Numbered from the stretch's first letter, positions 22,370 through 33,347 are shown. The stretch is 64,000 bases of DNA from Siderastrea siderea (GCA_964030785.1 OZ034968.1:50599230-50663229); one strand, 5' to 3'. The notes: a model not told the origin generated them from the letters alone. Made by a program: numbers and translations.

Positions 22370-23480
22370 CTTCGCTCAAACAGCGGTTGACCCCTGCCCT
22401 TGGAGTTGTTGGGTTGGCCCCGGGACTGAACGCGCCCTGCTCCGTGGTTGCAGAAAGCTCTGTTCGCACCTCTGCCGCGATATGGGCTGCCTCGGGGGGG
22501 GGGGGGGGGGGCAGGAGGTGCCTCTGTATAAAAAACGCTTCTGGGAATGCCCATGACCTGCTGAACAAATGCTGTCTCAGCTCTGGCTTTAAGTCGTGCT
22601 TCGGACCCTGCACCAAACAGTTTCCGTCCAGAATCAGGGTAATCCTCTTTCCCCAGCGATGCCGAAGTTCCATGATTGTTGATCTTATTTAGTACAGTTG
22701 AACGGTGTGTAGCGGATGTGAGGCAGTAAACATCTACCAGACGATTGGAGTATGAGACTGCTTGCAACAGGCTTTTGACTTGGTCTTGAGAGAGAGTCAA
22801 GTTCCTTGACTCATGGCAGTCAAGTGCTCAAACATCATGCACAAGGGTCCTAAGATGTCAAGGACCTTGTCTTGCAAGAAGCAGTTATCTTTATCACTTG
22901 CTTTCGCTCTTTGAACAAGGGCAGCAATGTAATCATCCAGTTCAGGCGTATAAACTGCATCAACATTAGGTCTGGGGTATTCTCGGTATATAGTTTACCT
23001 CTCAAAATTCGTGAGAGGTTTTCTAACAACAAGTTCCAGAAAACCGGAACGTTCCTCGCTTGCCACCCAACGTGTAGCTGAGTTAGTATCATCAGAAGCA
23101 GACGCCTCTGCATCGGTGGCATCCTCGTGGTCAGTATGAGGATCGACAGAACTCGAAGTATTAGGTTGTGACACATCCCACCTTGGCTTTTTCGGTGGAT
23201 AAGGATCAATGACAGTGATCTCTGGATCTAACGGTTGGTGAGCCTTGATCGCTCCTGCTTGTGTCGACGGCCCTTGATCGGCCTTGGATATTTGTTCATG
23301 TTGGCTATCGGCCTTGATCGCCGATTTTAGCATCCCAAGAGCTGATTTGTCCGCCAGAACGGTACGAATCAAATCCCCAGGATCTACCAGGATCCAGGAT
23401 CCAGGATCTGGTGCTGAGGGAGGTTGTGATGAGTAAGGATGGACCTGGAATCTTCTGGGGGATTTCCATATTTGCCTGCC
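22270..23480 (-). pseudogene. DIRS Gag-like protein, frameshifted
   Basis: Two or three minus-strand frames (23372-22995; about 23000-22800; 22800-22345) together cover a Gag-like protein with an acidic Ser/Asp-rich region and a YTPELDDYI segment. The basic Pro/Gly/Arg-rich tail is encoded opposite an 18-base G run (22494-22511), where frame slippage is evident. No zinc knuckle is seen, which is usual for DIRS Gag. Confidence 0.65.
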
Positions 23481-23507
23481 ATGCCATCTTCGTACTGCTT
23501 CGTAACA

Positions 23508-23606
23508 GGAGCGAATAAAAATGGCGCCGAACAGAGGGACCGCTGACAGTTTATCGACTATGACTGACTGCCGCTGGCCTATTGATATTGTTGTTTCGTT
23601 TTATTA
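23508..23606. repeat. DIRS inverted terminal repeat, right
   Basis: AGGAGCGAATAAAAATGGCGCCGAAC through to GTTTCGTTTTATTA, complementary to 19318-19413. It marks the 5' end of the minus-strand element. Confidence 0.8.
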
Positions 23607-24155
23607 GGCGGCCGTCGTGCGTACGCACACGTCGCACCGACTGGTAAAATGGACGTTTTTTCTTTTTCATTTTTGTCGTTTTAAGTCAGTTCACTTAGTC
23701 CTCTTGGGGTCGCGCGGCCTCTGAACAACGGCCTTGCTGTTATAATGACGTAAACAGATAAATTTTTAGCACCGTCAAAACGCAATCGATCTCATCAGGT
23801 TTGAAATCCAATCTCTCAAATACCGGACATTCTCCTAGTGAATAGACAATAACATGACCTTTACTGAAGATCTTGTAAGTTGAATTTCCATTTGTGATCG
23901 CAGAAACCTTCAGGGTAGTATTGAGGAAATACATTAGAATTGCTGCAAATTCTAATTAAAAATCGTGTTTTTAAAAGGAATACGGTGACTGATCGTGACA
24001 GTGCACTAATTCGGACGTCCACAAGCACGCAGTTCACAGTTCTTCGCAAGCCTAAGTGTGCCAGGATTGCAACATAGCCAAAATATTGCATCACACTTTC
24101 ACGGTTTTCGTCACGCAGGTTCACATGCTGTCTCCTTAGTGGGGGAAGGGGGGAT
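23607..24155. other. No gene recognised
   Basis: AT-rich sequence; a TACGCACACG hairpin-like piece lies near 23620. No domain in the short frames. Confidence 0.4.
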
Positions 24156-24377
24156 GCCGTTGAGTCACCGTGGGCCGCCTGTAAATTCTTCAGAATACCC
24201 AAAATTTCTTTCTTCGATAGTATCATAGCAATAGTCAAAATATTGCTTCAAATAGCCACTGTTTTTGCCGTTGAGTCACCGTGGGCCGCCTGTAAATTCT
24301 TCAGAATACCCAAAATTTCTTTCTTCGATAGTATCATAGCAATAGTCAAAATATTGCTTCAAATAGCCACTGTTTTT
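24156..24377. repeat. Tandem duplication, 2 x 111 bp, essentially identical
   Basis: GCCGTTGAGTCACCGTGGG... to ...CACTGTTTTTG occurs at 24156-24266 and again at 24267-24377 with no difference seen. This implies a very recent duplication or an assembly artefact. Confidence 0.92.
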
Positions 24378-24559
24378 GTCACACAGATTCACGTGCTAGG
24401 TCTCCTTGGAATTTTAAGAGAGTGTACAAGAGGGTCCACCGGAGAAAGAGCGGGGAGAGTTACCATCGGGCACCAAATTTATCAGAATTTCTTGTTTACT
24501 GTAGAGCCGCTGTTAGGAGCGAATAAAAGTTGGTTACACTGTTATATGGAGGCGACTGT

Positions 24560-24735
24560 TCTGAAGTATAATTGCCTTTGTCAGTGATGGAAGCGTTTTC
24601 AAAGTCAATGACATGGTCACGAGACCACGGATGGATTACAATTCTAGAACCTTTAGCCGCTGTTTTAACATTCCTCATGTGTTCTTTTTACCTGGTAGCT
24701 AAGGATCGGCCTGTTTCACCGACATGACGCAGTCT
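24560..24735 (-). pseudogene. PLE GIY-YIG endonuclease fragment
   Basis: On the minus strand VGETGRSLATR is followed by EHMRNVKTAAKGSRI and a DHVIDFEN segment. This is the central and C-terminal part of a PLE GIY-YIG nuclease. The start (KIPC...) is lost. It runs tail-first into sequence shared with 19260-19320 (about 60 bp, inverted). It is divergently oriented with respect to the next PLE at 24760, so two copies inserted close together or were inverted. Confidence 0.7.
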
Positions 24736-24759
24736 CAGCGTTCCACGAAACACTTAACT

Positions 24760-25680
24760 CTATAGATCCACATATCTATTTCACTTTCGAACAGCGAACA
24801 ATGGCCAAATCTCATTCCTTGACACCCTAGTGTCTCGCAACAATGAATTAATCTCCATTGATGTTTATAGAAAACACACACAAACGGACAGGTACCTAGA
24901 CTTCAACTCCCACCATGATAGAAAACACAAAGGGAGCACCGCGGCAACTCTTCTACATAGAACCTTGAATCTGTCCAACGTCACCGAAGGAAAAGACCAC
25001 GAACTTGGCCTTAGGATTTAATGGCTATCCACCGAAATTTATTTATGATGTCCAGGCAAGAAGAACCCATGCAATCCTCTACAGATTTATCCCCTGAGGA
25101 ACTAGTGGGAATGTTTTTTAAATTTGTTGATCCGCCTTAGTCACACAAGTCCTTCGCGTCTCTTCCGTACATCAAAAGCATAACAGAACGTTTGACACGT
25201 GTCTTAAAAACACGATGTCACAGTTGTGAACAAGCCCTTGAAACGCTTTAACAAGAGTTTCCTGCTCCAAAGTCTCGACCTCCATTAGATTTACAATTTA
25301 ATGTTGTTTACAAAATTCCTTGCGCAAATTGTACCTGGAACTATGTCGGCGAAACAGGCAGATCCTTTGCTACCAAGAAAAGCCCAAGGGGCATTATACC
25401 CCGCCTTTGTCCTTCCTCCCCTCAGAGTGCAGAGTATACGGTCACTCAATATACGAGCCCAAGCGGCGTAGCGGAAGTTTGCGACCAATATCTGTTTGGC
25501 CGAGCGAAAACTGGGAGTTTGGGGCAAGTGACCACGGAAAAGAATCACACGAAAAAAAATAAAACGGGTATTTCTAGACCCCGTCCTGACAGCGGGGTGA
25601 AAAGAACACAAAAGGAATGTTAAAACAGCGGCGTAAGGTTCTACAATTGAGATCCATGCCATGACCATGTCATTGCCTTG
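24760..25680 (+). pseudogene. PLE 3' portion (RT tail and GIY-YIG), split by an insertion
   Basis: Plus-strand frames read the RT thumb (SIDVYRKHTQTDRYLDFNSH), the GYPPKFIYDVQ linker and then the GIY-YIG start VYKIPCANCTWNYVGETGRSFATKK at 25300-25380. The nuclease resumes at 25603 as KEHKRNVKTAA after a 217-bp mobile insert. There are several stops and frameshifts. The LINE 3' end cuts the copy off near 25690. PLE nucleases nick DNA to prime reverse transcription. Confidence 0.8.
25382..25598 (+). mobile_element. 217-bp non-autonomous element with exact 5-bp target duplication
   Basis: It inserts between two adjoining parts of a PLE nuclease gene and is flanked by GAAAA on both sides (25377-25381 and 25599-25603). 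It starts GCCCAAGGGGCATTATACC and ends GACCCCGTCCTGACAGCGGGGT, a GC-rich hairpin. The interior contains TTTGGCCGAGC and GGGGCAAGTGACCAC blocks. Copies of the same family form the tandem array at 49621-50320 and a fragment at 52003-52096. No coding capacity and no tRNA promoter boxes that I can see, so the class is open. Confidence 0.75.
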
Positions 25681-25703
25681 GGAAATTCTTCAATTTTTTT
25701 TTT

Positions 25704-25979
25704 TAATATACTCAACTTAACAAAAGAGCTAGTTTACAAGACTAATACAAAGCATAAACACAGGAGCTAATTTACAGAACTAATACAACACTTACAAAAG
25801 AAGGACTTAATTACAACTGAAACAATATAACACCTTACTTTGACAACAGGGCAAGTAGGAATATACAGTCAAAGTAAAATGACAAAGATAAATATACCTT
25901 TACAGTAGGCTCAAATGAAAAGGATAAATAAAACAGACAAAAAAGTGTTGGGAAACAAAAGCACCTTAACCTGGTTCCT
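25704..25979 (-). other. LINE 3' untranslated region
   Basis: Non-coding stretch between the ORF2 stop and the poly-A tail, with a direct repeat (AGCTA.TTTACA.AACTAATACAA) near 25725 and 25768. Confidence 0.6.
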
Positions 25980-28800
25980 TTATTTTGATAGTGGTGCAAA
26001 AGCTACCGCATCGCTTATGCAGAGAGTGGTCCACTTTGCTTCATATTTTTTAAAGCTAGAGTTTTTAATAGCCATTTGTCTTTCACATTTGACTCTACTT
26101 TCCAGTAAGGCAAGAAAGACCTTTATGCTAGGAGTCTCTGACAGATTTCTTGCGAGGTATACATGATATTTAGCAATAAGAAGATAGTGATTTAAAGCGT
26201 GAAGGCTGGTGTTCTCAGGTCTGTATCCATAAAGGATTTCCGACCAAGTAGGACTGAAATTTTCAGAGCGATTTGTATTCCACCATTCTATGACGTCTTC
26301 CCAAAAAAGTTTAACTTCGGGGCATTCGCAAAACCTATGAAGAAGTGTTTTATTTTGACAGCGGCAGTGTTCGCAGTGTGGTGACTCTTTTATTTTCATT
26401 TTATACAGTGAAAGGTTGGTAGGTATGATGTTGTGCACGAGTTTATACTGAAAGCTTCTTAATTTATTTTCAACGGTGACTCTAAAAGGAAGTTCGTAGA
26501 CATCCTTTACGTTTGACACTAGATTTCTTAGTGTGATTTCGACAATTGGGGGAGAGAAGGACCTTTCCGTAAGCATCAAACGGGCTTTTTTTGTGGAAAC
26601 CATGTCATCGCTATTAGAAACAGCCTTTGAGAGTTCGCTAACACCACAGACAATGTTGCTCGTGATTTCATTTTTCCACGCTTTAGGGATAGCAGCAAGA
26701 ACGCCAGCGTAGTCGAGGAAAGTGCATCGAACGCTGAATTTGCGTTTAAAACTTTCGAAAGAAAGGAATTGGCCGTGATTGTCGAGGAGATCACCTATTT
26801 TTAAAATGTCTTTATTAACGCATGTTTTGTAATATATCGTCTTACCATTTGTTTTTATAAACCGGTTGTTCCATAAAAATTCTTGTTTGAATTCGTTTGC
26901 ATTTAGCGGTTCTTTGAAATTCAGTTCTTGTCACACCTTTAGAATATTTTTATAGAAAGGTGGTAAATTATTGAGGTTCAAAAATTTTAGGTCGAAATTA
27001 CATTGAAATAGGAAAGCTCCTCCGACTTTTCTTAATAAGGAATCAAGGCGGGCACACCAGTGACTGCCGGCCGATTCGCAATAACGATTTACCCAGGTAA
27101 ACTTGAGAGATTTTACGACATCCTCGAAGTTAATCATATTTAAACCGCCTTTGCAGACTGGGCCAATCAACGTTTTTCTTTTAATTTTATCAGGTTTGAA
27201 ATTCCAGATAAAGGAGAAGATGGTGCTGTTGACCTCTTTAACGAATTCGGCAGGAACGTTTAAGACGGAGCAACAGTAAACAAGTTTGGCGATTGCTAAA
27301 TTCTTTACGATGGCTATTCTGCCTAGGATGGTTAGATGTCTTTTGCACCAGATGTTAAGAACTTTTTTAAGTTTCGCAAGCTTTTCTCCAAAGTTTAATT
27401 TAATTCCAACATTAGCGTTGTAAGGGAAAGTTATTCCAAGTGCAGTGACATATTCTTTCGGCCACGAAATACCAAAAGGATCGTCTTTTCCTAATCTGCT
27501 TTTCCAACGACCTAGCCACAGACCCTCAGTTTTTGATCTATTAATTTTCAGACCTGATAGATTGCTAAACTGATCAAGGAAAGCAAATAGAGACACTGCA
27601 GAAGGGTCGTCGCGGATAAAGGCGGTGGTGTCGTCTGCATACAAACTAAGTTAAGTGATCTTTTTCCCGTTTTCAAGACCTTTAATGGAATCGGTGATTC
27701 TTATTTGGTGTGCAAGTGGTTCTAAAGCGAGAACGAAGAGCAATCCTGAAAGAGGACACCCCTGTCTCACTCCTCTTTGTAAAGAAAAAAACTCAGAAGA
27801 GTGACCATTGTTAGTAACGCAGCTAGAAATATTGCTGTAGAATGTGCGAATCCAGTTGAGAAAGCTTGGGCCAAAGTTCATAGTGTCGAGAACCTTAAAA
27901 AGGTAGTCCCACTCTAAGGAGTCGAAGGCCTTTTCAAAATCTAGAAAGAGTATCATACCTTCCTTATTTTCATATTCTTCAATTACGTCTGTAATTAGGC
28001 GGATGTTTTCACCGATGTATCTGCCTTTAATGTACCCTGTTTGGTCCCGCTCTATTAACAGAGGGAGTACCTTTTCTAAACGCCTTGCAATACATTTCGT
28101 TGCTAATTTATAGTCGGTATTTAAGAGAGAGAGGGGGCGCCAGTTTTTAAGCAGTAAAGGACCTTTGTTCTTTTTTGGGATCAGGGAGATGATTCCTTGT
28201 CTCTGCGAGATAGAAAGCTCCCCCAGTAAGGCGCCATGGTTGAGACACTCAATCAGAGGGCCCGACAGCTCCTTCCAGAAGCGTAGATAGAACTCTGCAG
28301 ATAAACCATCCGTGCCCGGCGACTTATTATGTTGAAAAGTTTTTAAAGCGGCGAGGCATTCTTCTGCGGTTATTAAACCTTCGCAAAGGCTTTGTTTCTC
28401 GTCGTCCAGTCTAGGTAGAGATTCATATTCACAGAAAGATAATGGGTCTGCAGCTGCTAGCGGTTTTTGAGAGGTATAAAGCTGGTTGTAAAAGTTTTTC
28501 ATGGCGCTTAAAATGGACGTTGGGTCCTTAATAGTAATACCCTCAAGCGTCTTTAATTTTGTGATATGTCTTTTTTCATAACTTCTTTTTTCTAGGTTAA
28601 AGAAGTATTTGTTACATTTCTCACCCAAATCGTACCATCTTGCTCTGCTCCTAATTATGGAGCCTTTGGTTTTCTGCACAGCAATTTCGTCTAATTCAAT
28701 TTTGAGTTTCTTGGCCTCGTTTGCCAGGGAAATGTTTTCTGGGAATGCGTCGATACGTGAGTTTATTTCGTCTAATTTTTGGGAAAGATTTTGTTCCGAG
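25980..28800 (-). pseudogene. LINE ORF2, reverse transcriptase and C-terminal zinc finger
   Basis: RT motifs appear in order: NKSPGTDGLSAEFY (finger), NWRPLSLLNTDYK, ILFLDFEKAFDSLEW (motif A), GVRQGCPLSGLLF (motif B) and YADDTTAF (motif C, at 27641-27620). The frame has an in-frame TAA at 27651-27653, two codons before the codon run leading into YADD, and a TGA at 26931-26933; it is otherwise continuous. The C-terminus carries CEHCRCQNKTLLHRFCECP, the zinc-knuckle-like domain found after RT in this group. A frameshift near 28800 separates it from the endonuclease. Confidence 0.92.
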
Positions 28801-29734
28801 TTTCTTCTGCGTTAGCTTTCCTTTTGGCAAAACGGATGGCGAACATCCGAATCGCCATTTTTAACACTTCCCAATAAAGCCTTTTGTCAGCAGTACCTTT
28901 GTGTTTTTCACAAGCATGTTTGATAATAAAGCTCATTTTTGTGACAAATTCTTCGTTCTCCAGAAGAGAATTGTTAAACTTCCAGTAACCTGGTCCTCTT
29001 TTTTCCGGTGTTTCCTCTGGTTTAATTGAAATAATGACGGGGGAATGATCTGAGTCGTAGTACGCGCCGATGTCGGTTTTTGAAACCCGATCTAATAACT
29101 GTTTTGAGATGCGCCAAAAGTCTAGCCTACATCTGATCTTCCCTGAGCAGTTTTTCCAGGTATATCGTGTTTCATGTGGATGTTGTTTTCGCCAAGAATC
29201 GACAAGGTCGTAGTTGTTGCAGAGATCCTCTACCGTTTTGATAACATTTTTTTTAACCCGAACGTCTTTACCTCCAAATTTATCTAAAGCGGACAACGGA
29301 CAATTGAAGTCTCCGCCAATCAAGACTCTGTCAGTTTGGCATTCACGGATGGAATCGGTCATCTTTCTAAAGAAAGCGATTTGCTGGGTTTGGTCATTTG
29401 GGGCGTAAATGTTAACAAAGCAAAATTCGTCCTTGCCAATAGTTGTGTTTACAACCAAGAACCTACCATTTTTATCTCGTGTAACATTTGTCACCTCTTT
29501 ACATAAGGAGGGTCTGAAAAGGATCATAACACCTCTGCTATGTTTCGAACCGTGTGCAAAAAAGATTTCACCGCCCCACTCAGCTCGCCAGAATGCCTCC
29601 AAACTAGCGTCGCTGTATGTCTCTTGAAGGAAAATTACGTCAAATTTTTTAAGATGGAGCCACCGAGAAAGCTTTCTTCTTTTGATGGATTTGTTAAGGC
29701 CTCTTGCGTTAAAGGAAACTGCATTTAGGTCCAT
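28772..29734 (-). pseudogene. LINE ORF2, apurinic-type endonuclease
   Basis: I take Met 29734 (MDLNAVSFNARGL) as the start; an open extension to 29854 has no family similarity. Exonuclease-endonuclease-phosphatase motifs are visible: NARGL, FLQETY with catalytic Glu, GGDFNCPL with Asp/Asn, RLDFWRIS and the terminal SDHSPVI with the catalytic His. The domain nicks the target to prime reverse transcription. It ends out of frame with RT at 28772, although the RT-frame sequence begins immediately, so a single indel breaks ORF2. Confidence 0.9.
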
Positions 29735-30162
29735 GTTGAGGTTAGATTTATGAATTTCATTCCCGAGAGATATTCGTGTACCGCACTCTGCAACACTTCG
29801 ATAGCATTTAGCTTTGCAATCGGAGTCTTTATAAGAATGGTATGTACATTGCAATTAAAGAAGGAAAAAGTTAGGTGAAAATGGATTGTAAATAAAAACA
29901 AAAGTACGCTACAACTGACACTTAACATAAAAGGAACACTAATTAAGCTGCGAAGCAGCTTATTGTATAGGAGGGAAAAACGAAAAACATTATTGAATAG
30001 CAATAGGTTGCTATGCCAAGACATACAACACCCTCCCACAAAACTCTCCGCAAAGATTAGGTTAATAAGTGAAAGCAAAGGATGGCGAGGCGTCGAAAAA
30101 AAGAGAAAGCTTACACATTAGCATAATTGGCGAGGGAGAAAAAAAGGCTTTATGATAACAAA
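29735..30162 (-). other. LINE inter-ORF region
   Basis: About 430 bp between the ORF1 stop and the ORF2 start, AT-rich, with no conserved frame. Confidence 0.5.
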
Positions 30163-31056
30163 TTAGAGGCAATTTCTTAGGTCTTCGGCATTGTAGATTC
30201 TAATAGCAGGATCGCTTTGAGACTTTCTAATAAAAATTTTACCGTCCACAGTCCATGCGTTCTGCCAGTTATGATCTTTTTTGAACTTTCTTGCTTTAGC
30301 AAAAAGATCGCGCCTGTAGTTTGTTAGATTTTCGTTAATATAAACAGCATCTGTGTTATTGAAAAAGGTTTTCAGACTTACTGATTTAAGATGTTTTCTT
30401 GCTTTGTAAAGTTTGCTTTTCGCTCTGTAGGAACTGAAGCGAACTATGATTGGTTTGGGGGCGTCTGGTCTTCGTGAAGACATCCTGTGGCATATGTCTA
30501 TGTCGTTATCGGTGATGTGAACGTTGACCACTTTGGCAAGCTTGATGACTTTCTCAGCGACATTTTCTTCCGGTGACTCGGAAATTCCGTGGATTTCAAG
30601 GTTGTGTTTTCGAGTATATTGTTCTAGGTCATCAAATTGATTGATAGCTGTTCCGAGATCGCTGGTGAGATCATCAATTTCTTGATAAAAGCCATCGATT
30701 TCGTCTTCGGCCGTTCGAACTGCTCGTTTGAGCGAGTTCACCTCAGTCTTCAAAGCTTCGTTCTTCGTCTCTAAGCTTTCGACTTTGCTGACATGAAATT
30801 CGAGTGACTTTTGAAGCTCGTTGTAAAGGTTGCGAAGTGCTCGGTTCTCTTTGAGAAGCTCGTCCGTATTTCTTTGTATTTTGTTAAGGGCGCTCCAGAT
30901 ACCTGCCAGATCGTTCTGTTCGGACATCAAGTACTCTGAGGTCTTTGAGGTTTTGTTTGGTGGTATTTCGGGCGAGCTGCTGCTGCTCGATCTTTCACCT
31001 CGCTTCCCTCCGATAGAACGCGGTGTTTCCTCACCTACAACTGGTTTTTCTGCCAT
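30163..31056 (-). CDS. LINE ORF1 protein, coiled-coil RNA-binding type
   Basis: Intact 297-residue frame. After a Ser/Pro-rich basic start (residues 1-40) comes a long heptad region, about 48-150, with regular Leu/Ile/Val and Glu/Lys spacing. Then comes a compact domain with YTRKHNLEIHGI (about 152-163) and CHRMSSRRPDAPKPIIVRF (about 195-215), typical of L1/Tx1 ORF1 RNA-binding folds, and a basic C-terminal domain. ORF1 proteins trimerise through the coiled coil and bind element RNA. The start codon is 82 bp from the inferred 5' end of the element. Confidence 0.88.
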   Translation of the reverse strand: MAEKPVVGEETPRSIGGKRGERSSSSSSPEIPPNKTSKTSEYLMSEQNDLAGIWSALNKIQRNTDELLKENRALRNLYNELQKSLEFHVSKVESLETKNEALKTEVNSLKRAVRTAEDEIDGFYQEIDDLTSDLGTAINQFDDLEQYTRKHNLEIHGISESPEENVAEKVIKLAKVVNVHITDNDIDICHRMSSRRPDAPKPIIVRFSSYRAKSKLYKARKHLKSVSLKTFFNNTDAVYINENLTNYRRDLFAKARKFKKDHNWQNAWTVDGKIFIRKSQSDPAIRIYNAEDLRNCL

Positions 31057-31159
31057 TTAGTTGAAAAGCGGAGAGTTCAGGCAGCCTACTCGAAAAAGAC
31101 GCTGCCGTCCATCTTGACTCGCTTGCGCATGATCAATGAATTCTTCTTCTATGTATCGT

Positions 31160-31755
31160 GTATCTATGTATCGTGCGTAAACACATTCGCCTACGATTTG
31201 TCGGCTCACTTAGCTGACATCCTGTCCCCTTTGACAGGCAAATCAGACTACACAGTTACCAACTCTACTCATTTTGCGTCTACCATCAGCCATAAGCGAA
31301 TACAAGAAAATTAAGTCATGGTCTCTTTTGACGTAGAATCGTTATTTACGAACGTGCCGATCGAAGGTGCCGTAAAGGCCGCATTATGCAAACTAGAGAA
31401 CGATCCCGGTCTTGCCGACTGCACAAACCTTACACCTAAACAAAATGCCGACCTTTTAAACTTTGTCTTAAGATCCATGTATTTCCAATACAACGGGTTG
31501 ATTTACGAACAAAAAGACGGAGCAGCTGTCTCCGCGGTTATTGCTAACCTTTACATGGAAGAGTTTGAGGAGTGGGCGATAGCAACAGCGACCTATAAAC
31601 CTAAGATCTGGAAGCGATATGTAGATGACACTTTTACAGTCTTAGGTACAGACTATTTAGACGGCTTTTTACAACATCTAAACAGTCAACAGCCTACTAT
31701 TCGTTTTACCGTGGAAATCGAGAAGGATAACACTATTCCCTTAGTAGTTATATAG
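31160..31755 (+). pseudogene. PLE reverse transcriptase fragment
   Basis: One plus-strand frame reads YDLSAHLADILSPLTG, then, after a TAA at 31312-31314, VSFDVESLFTNVPIEGA (motif A), AAVSAVIANLYMEEFEE (motif B region) and WKRYVDDTF (catalytic motif C, about 31615). It stops at 31755, 25 codons after the motif, where similarity ends abruptly. The N-terminal and nuclease parts are missing. Apart from the one stop the frame is clean. Confidence 0.9.
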
Positions 31756-32330
31756 GTATGGAATTTGCCTCGTTACTGTCGAGGTAAGTCGAGTTTAGTC
31801 GAAGTAAGTGTCGAGTTAGGTCGAGGTAGGTCGTGCTAGGTCGAGGTGTAATCATCTCATTATAGAAAACTCGTCATTTTTCACAAATGAATACTAATTT
31901 GAATTCCCCTTGGATTCCCTTACTATAAAATTGGATTCCTTCATTGTAAAATTGGATTCCCTAATACATCGGTGAACCACTTGAGTTTGAGACTATTCTT
32001 GCGCTCGAATTCGATATAAAGACAAGCGCCGCTACACTACATTTGCAAATTATGAAACCCACTGACGCAAATTATTTTAATAAAGTTTTAAATTTGTGGA
32101 GGAGGAGGAGGAGGACGAGGGAAATTTGTGGAGAAGGAGGAGGAGGAGTGAATTAAAATTGTGACGGAGGAGGAGGAGGGAAATTTGTGGAGGGGAGGAG
32201 GAGGACGAGAGAAACAAAATTGTGGAGGAGGAGGAGGTGTGTACCACATATGTAAACAACAGAATTCAAAAGCCTACACAAATGTGAACCATTTGACTTT
32301 TTGTCAGTTTGCGTCAAGCTTTCACTGAGT
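31756..32330. repeat. Three short tandem-repeat blocks
   Basis: 31775-31850: about eight units of GTCGAGGTAG/A. 31913-31968: three 21-23 bp units built on AAAATTGGATTCC. 32088-32238: GGA-rich repeats interspersed with AAATTGTG. A TATAAAG occurs at 32012. No gene. The blocks lie directly upstream of the ATPase gene. Confidence 0.75.
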
Positions 32331-32334
32331 TAAC

Positions 32335-33338
32335 ATGAATTGGTCCTGTCCTGTTTGCAAAAAGAGTTTTTTGAGGAAAAATAACATGCAAAGGCCCATG
32401 AGTAATAAACATCGTAAACCTGTTTTCAACCCAATGTACAATTGTGTGCCACACCCAATGTATAGTATGTCAAAATCAACAGAAAAGTGTGAGCGGTTTC
32501 GCTTTATACATCCGTTTACTTATATGGTTGCTGGGATGACTGGATCGGGTAAAACGGTCTGGGTGAAGTCTTTCCTACGGCAGGCTCAAGACGTAGTTCA
32601 CTTACCCCCGGAGAGGATAGTTTGGTGCTATTCACAGTAGCAGCCCGCTTACATGGAGTTGATGGCAACGGTACCAAGGGCATTTCTTCTGAGCTAGAAA
32701 ACGACTCCTTTTTTAACATCAACAAACGCAATTTGATGGTCATCAACGATCAGATGGAAGATGCGGGTGGAGACAAGAGAATCGTCAACCTGTTTACTAG
32801 AGGTTCTCATTATCGCAACCTCAGCGTCATTTATATCGTACAGAACTTGTTCCATCAAGGAAAAAATAGTCGAAGCATCAGTCTTAACAGTCATTACTTG
32901 GTTCTTCTCAAAATTCCGCGGGATAAATTAGCTAAGCAAATGTATCCCGGAAACACAGATTTATTTATCAAGCGGTATGAGGAGGCAAGGCGCAGACCCT
33001 TTGGATATCTCCTCGGTGATCTAAAAACAACCACTCAAGATAACTGTAGGTTACGAACGAACGTTCTACCTGGTGAAGAACGATTTGATAACGTAGGGGT
33101 ACCAAACAATATCTCGCAAGAACTACTGAAGTATCTCAAGCAAGAGAACTTAGCGACAGTTCCAGTTCTTCCAGAGATGCAGAAATTGCAAGATTCTATG
33201 GATGGTCTCCTCTTTCGTAAAGACCTCGGAGAATATGAAAGAGCAAGGCAGTGCATACAGCTGCAAACCAAGTATCTGACATTTAAACAACAGTTGAATT
33301 CGAGAAGCAAAGAATCTAGTCTACCTTACTCTGAATAG
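32335..33338 (+). pseudogene. P-loop packaging-type ATPase (A32/FtsK-HerA-like) with zinc-finger remnant
   Basis: The first frame (32335-32640) has a C-x2-C...N-K-H zinc-finger-like N-terminus, CPVCKKSF...MSNKH, in which the usual first His position is Pro. A HPFTYMVAGMTGSGKTVWV Walker A follows at residues about 59-78. A TAG at 32638-32640 interrupts it, and a frameshift near 32680 moves the reading to 32622-33338. That frame carries a Walker B-like LMVINDQME, a SVIYIVQNLF strand, YPGNTDLF and a conserved RRPFGYLLGDLK. This layout matches virus-type DNA-packaging ATPases found in integrated virus-like elements of invertebrates. Whether the source is a Maverick/adintovirus-like element or another family cannot be settled here. 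Non-functional as it stands. Confidence 0.72.
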
Positions 33339-33347
33339 CAAAGAGAA

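Larger units (their letters stand above)
19318..23606 (-). mobile_element. DIRS-type tyrosine-recombinase retrotransposon
   Basis: Inverted terminal repeats (19318-19413 and 23508-23606) bound a minus-strand element with Gag, RT and tyrosine recombinase in that order, the DIRS arrangement. There is no DDE integrase; DIRS elements insert by site-specific recombination of a circular cDNA. An extra inverted pair (GATTATAC..GATAAAGGAGACGACATAT near 19237-19272 and its complement near 19484-19518) brackets the left terminal repeat and may be part of the internal complementary region. RT is interrupted by an 850-bp DNA transposon, and the recombinase frame is broken. Confidence 0.85.
25690..31138 (-). 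mobile_element. L1/Tx1-like LINE, near full length (about 5.4 kb)
   Basis: Minus-strand ORF1 (coiled-coil RNA-binding type) and ORF2 (endonuclease-RT-zinc finger) lie in order, ending in a poly-A tail (T run at 25691-25703 on plus). AATTCTTC occurs directly before the T run (25682-25689) and at about 31139-31146 beyond the 5' end, a candidate target duplication. I see only one frameshift and two in-frame stops in about 1250 codons of ORF2, so the copy is young. LINEs of this type move by target-primed reverse transcription. Confidence 0.85.

Noticed and set aside
22339..22692. 117-residue plus-strand Gly-rich frame
   Set aside because: Opposite strand of the DIRS Gag tail with its G run.
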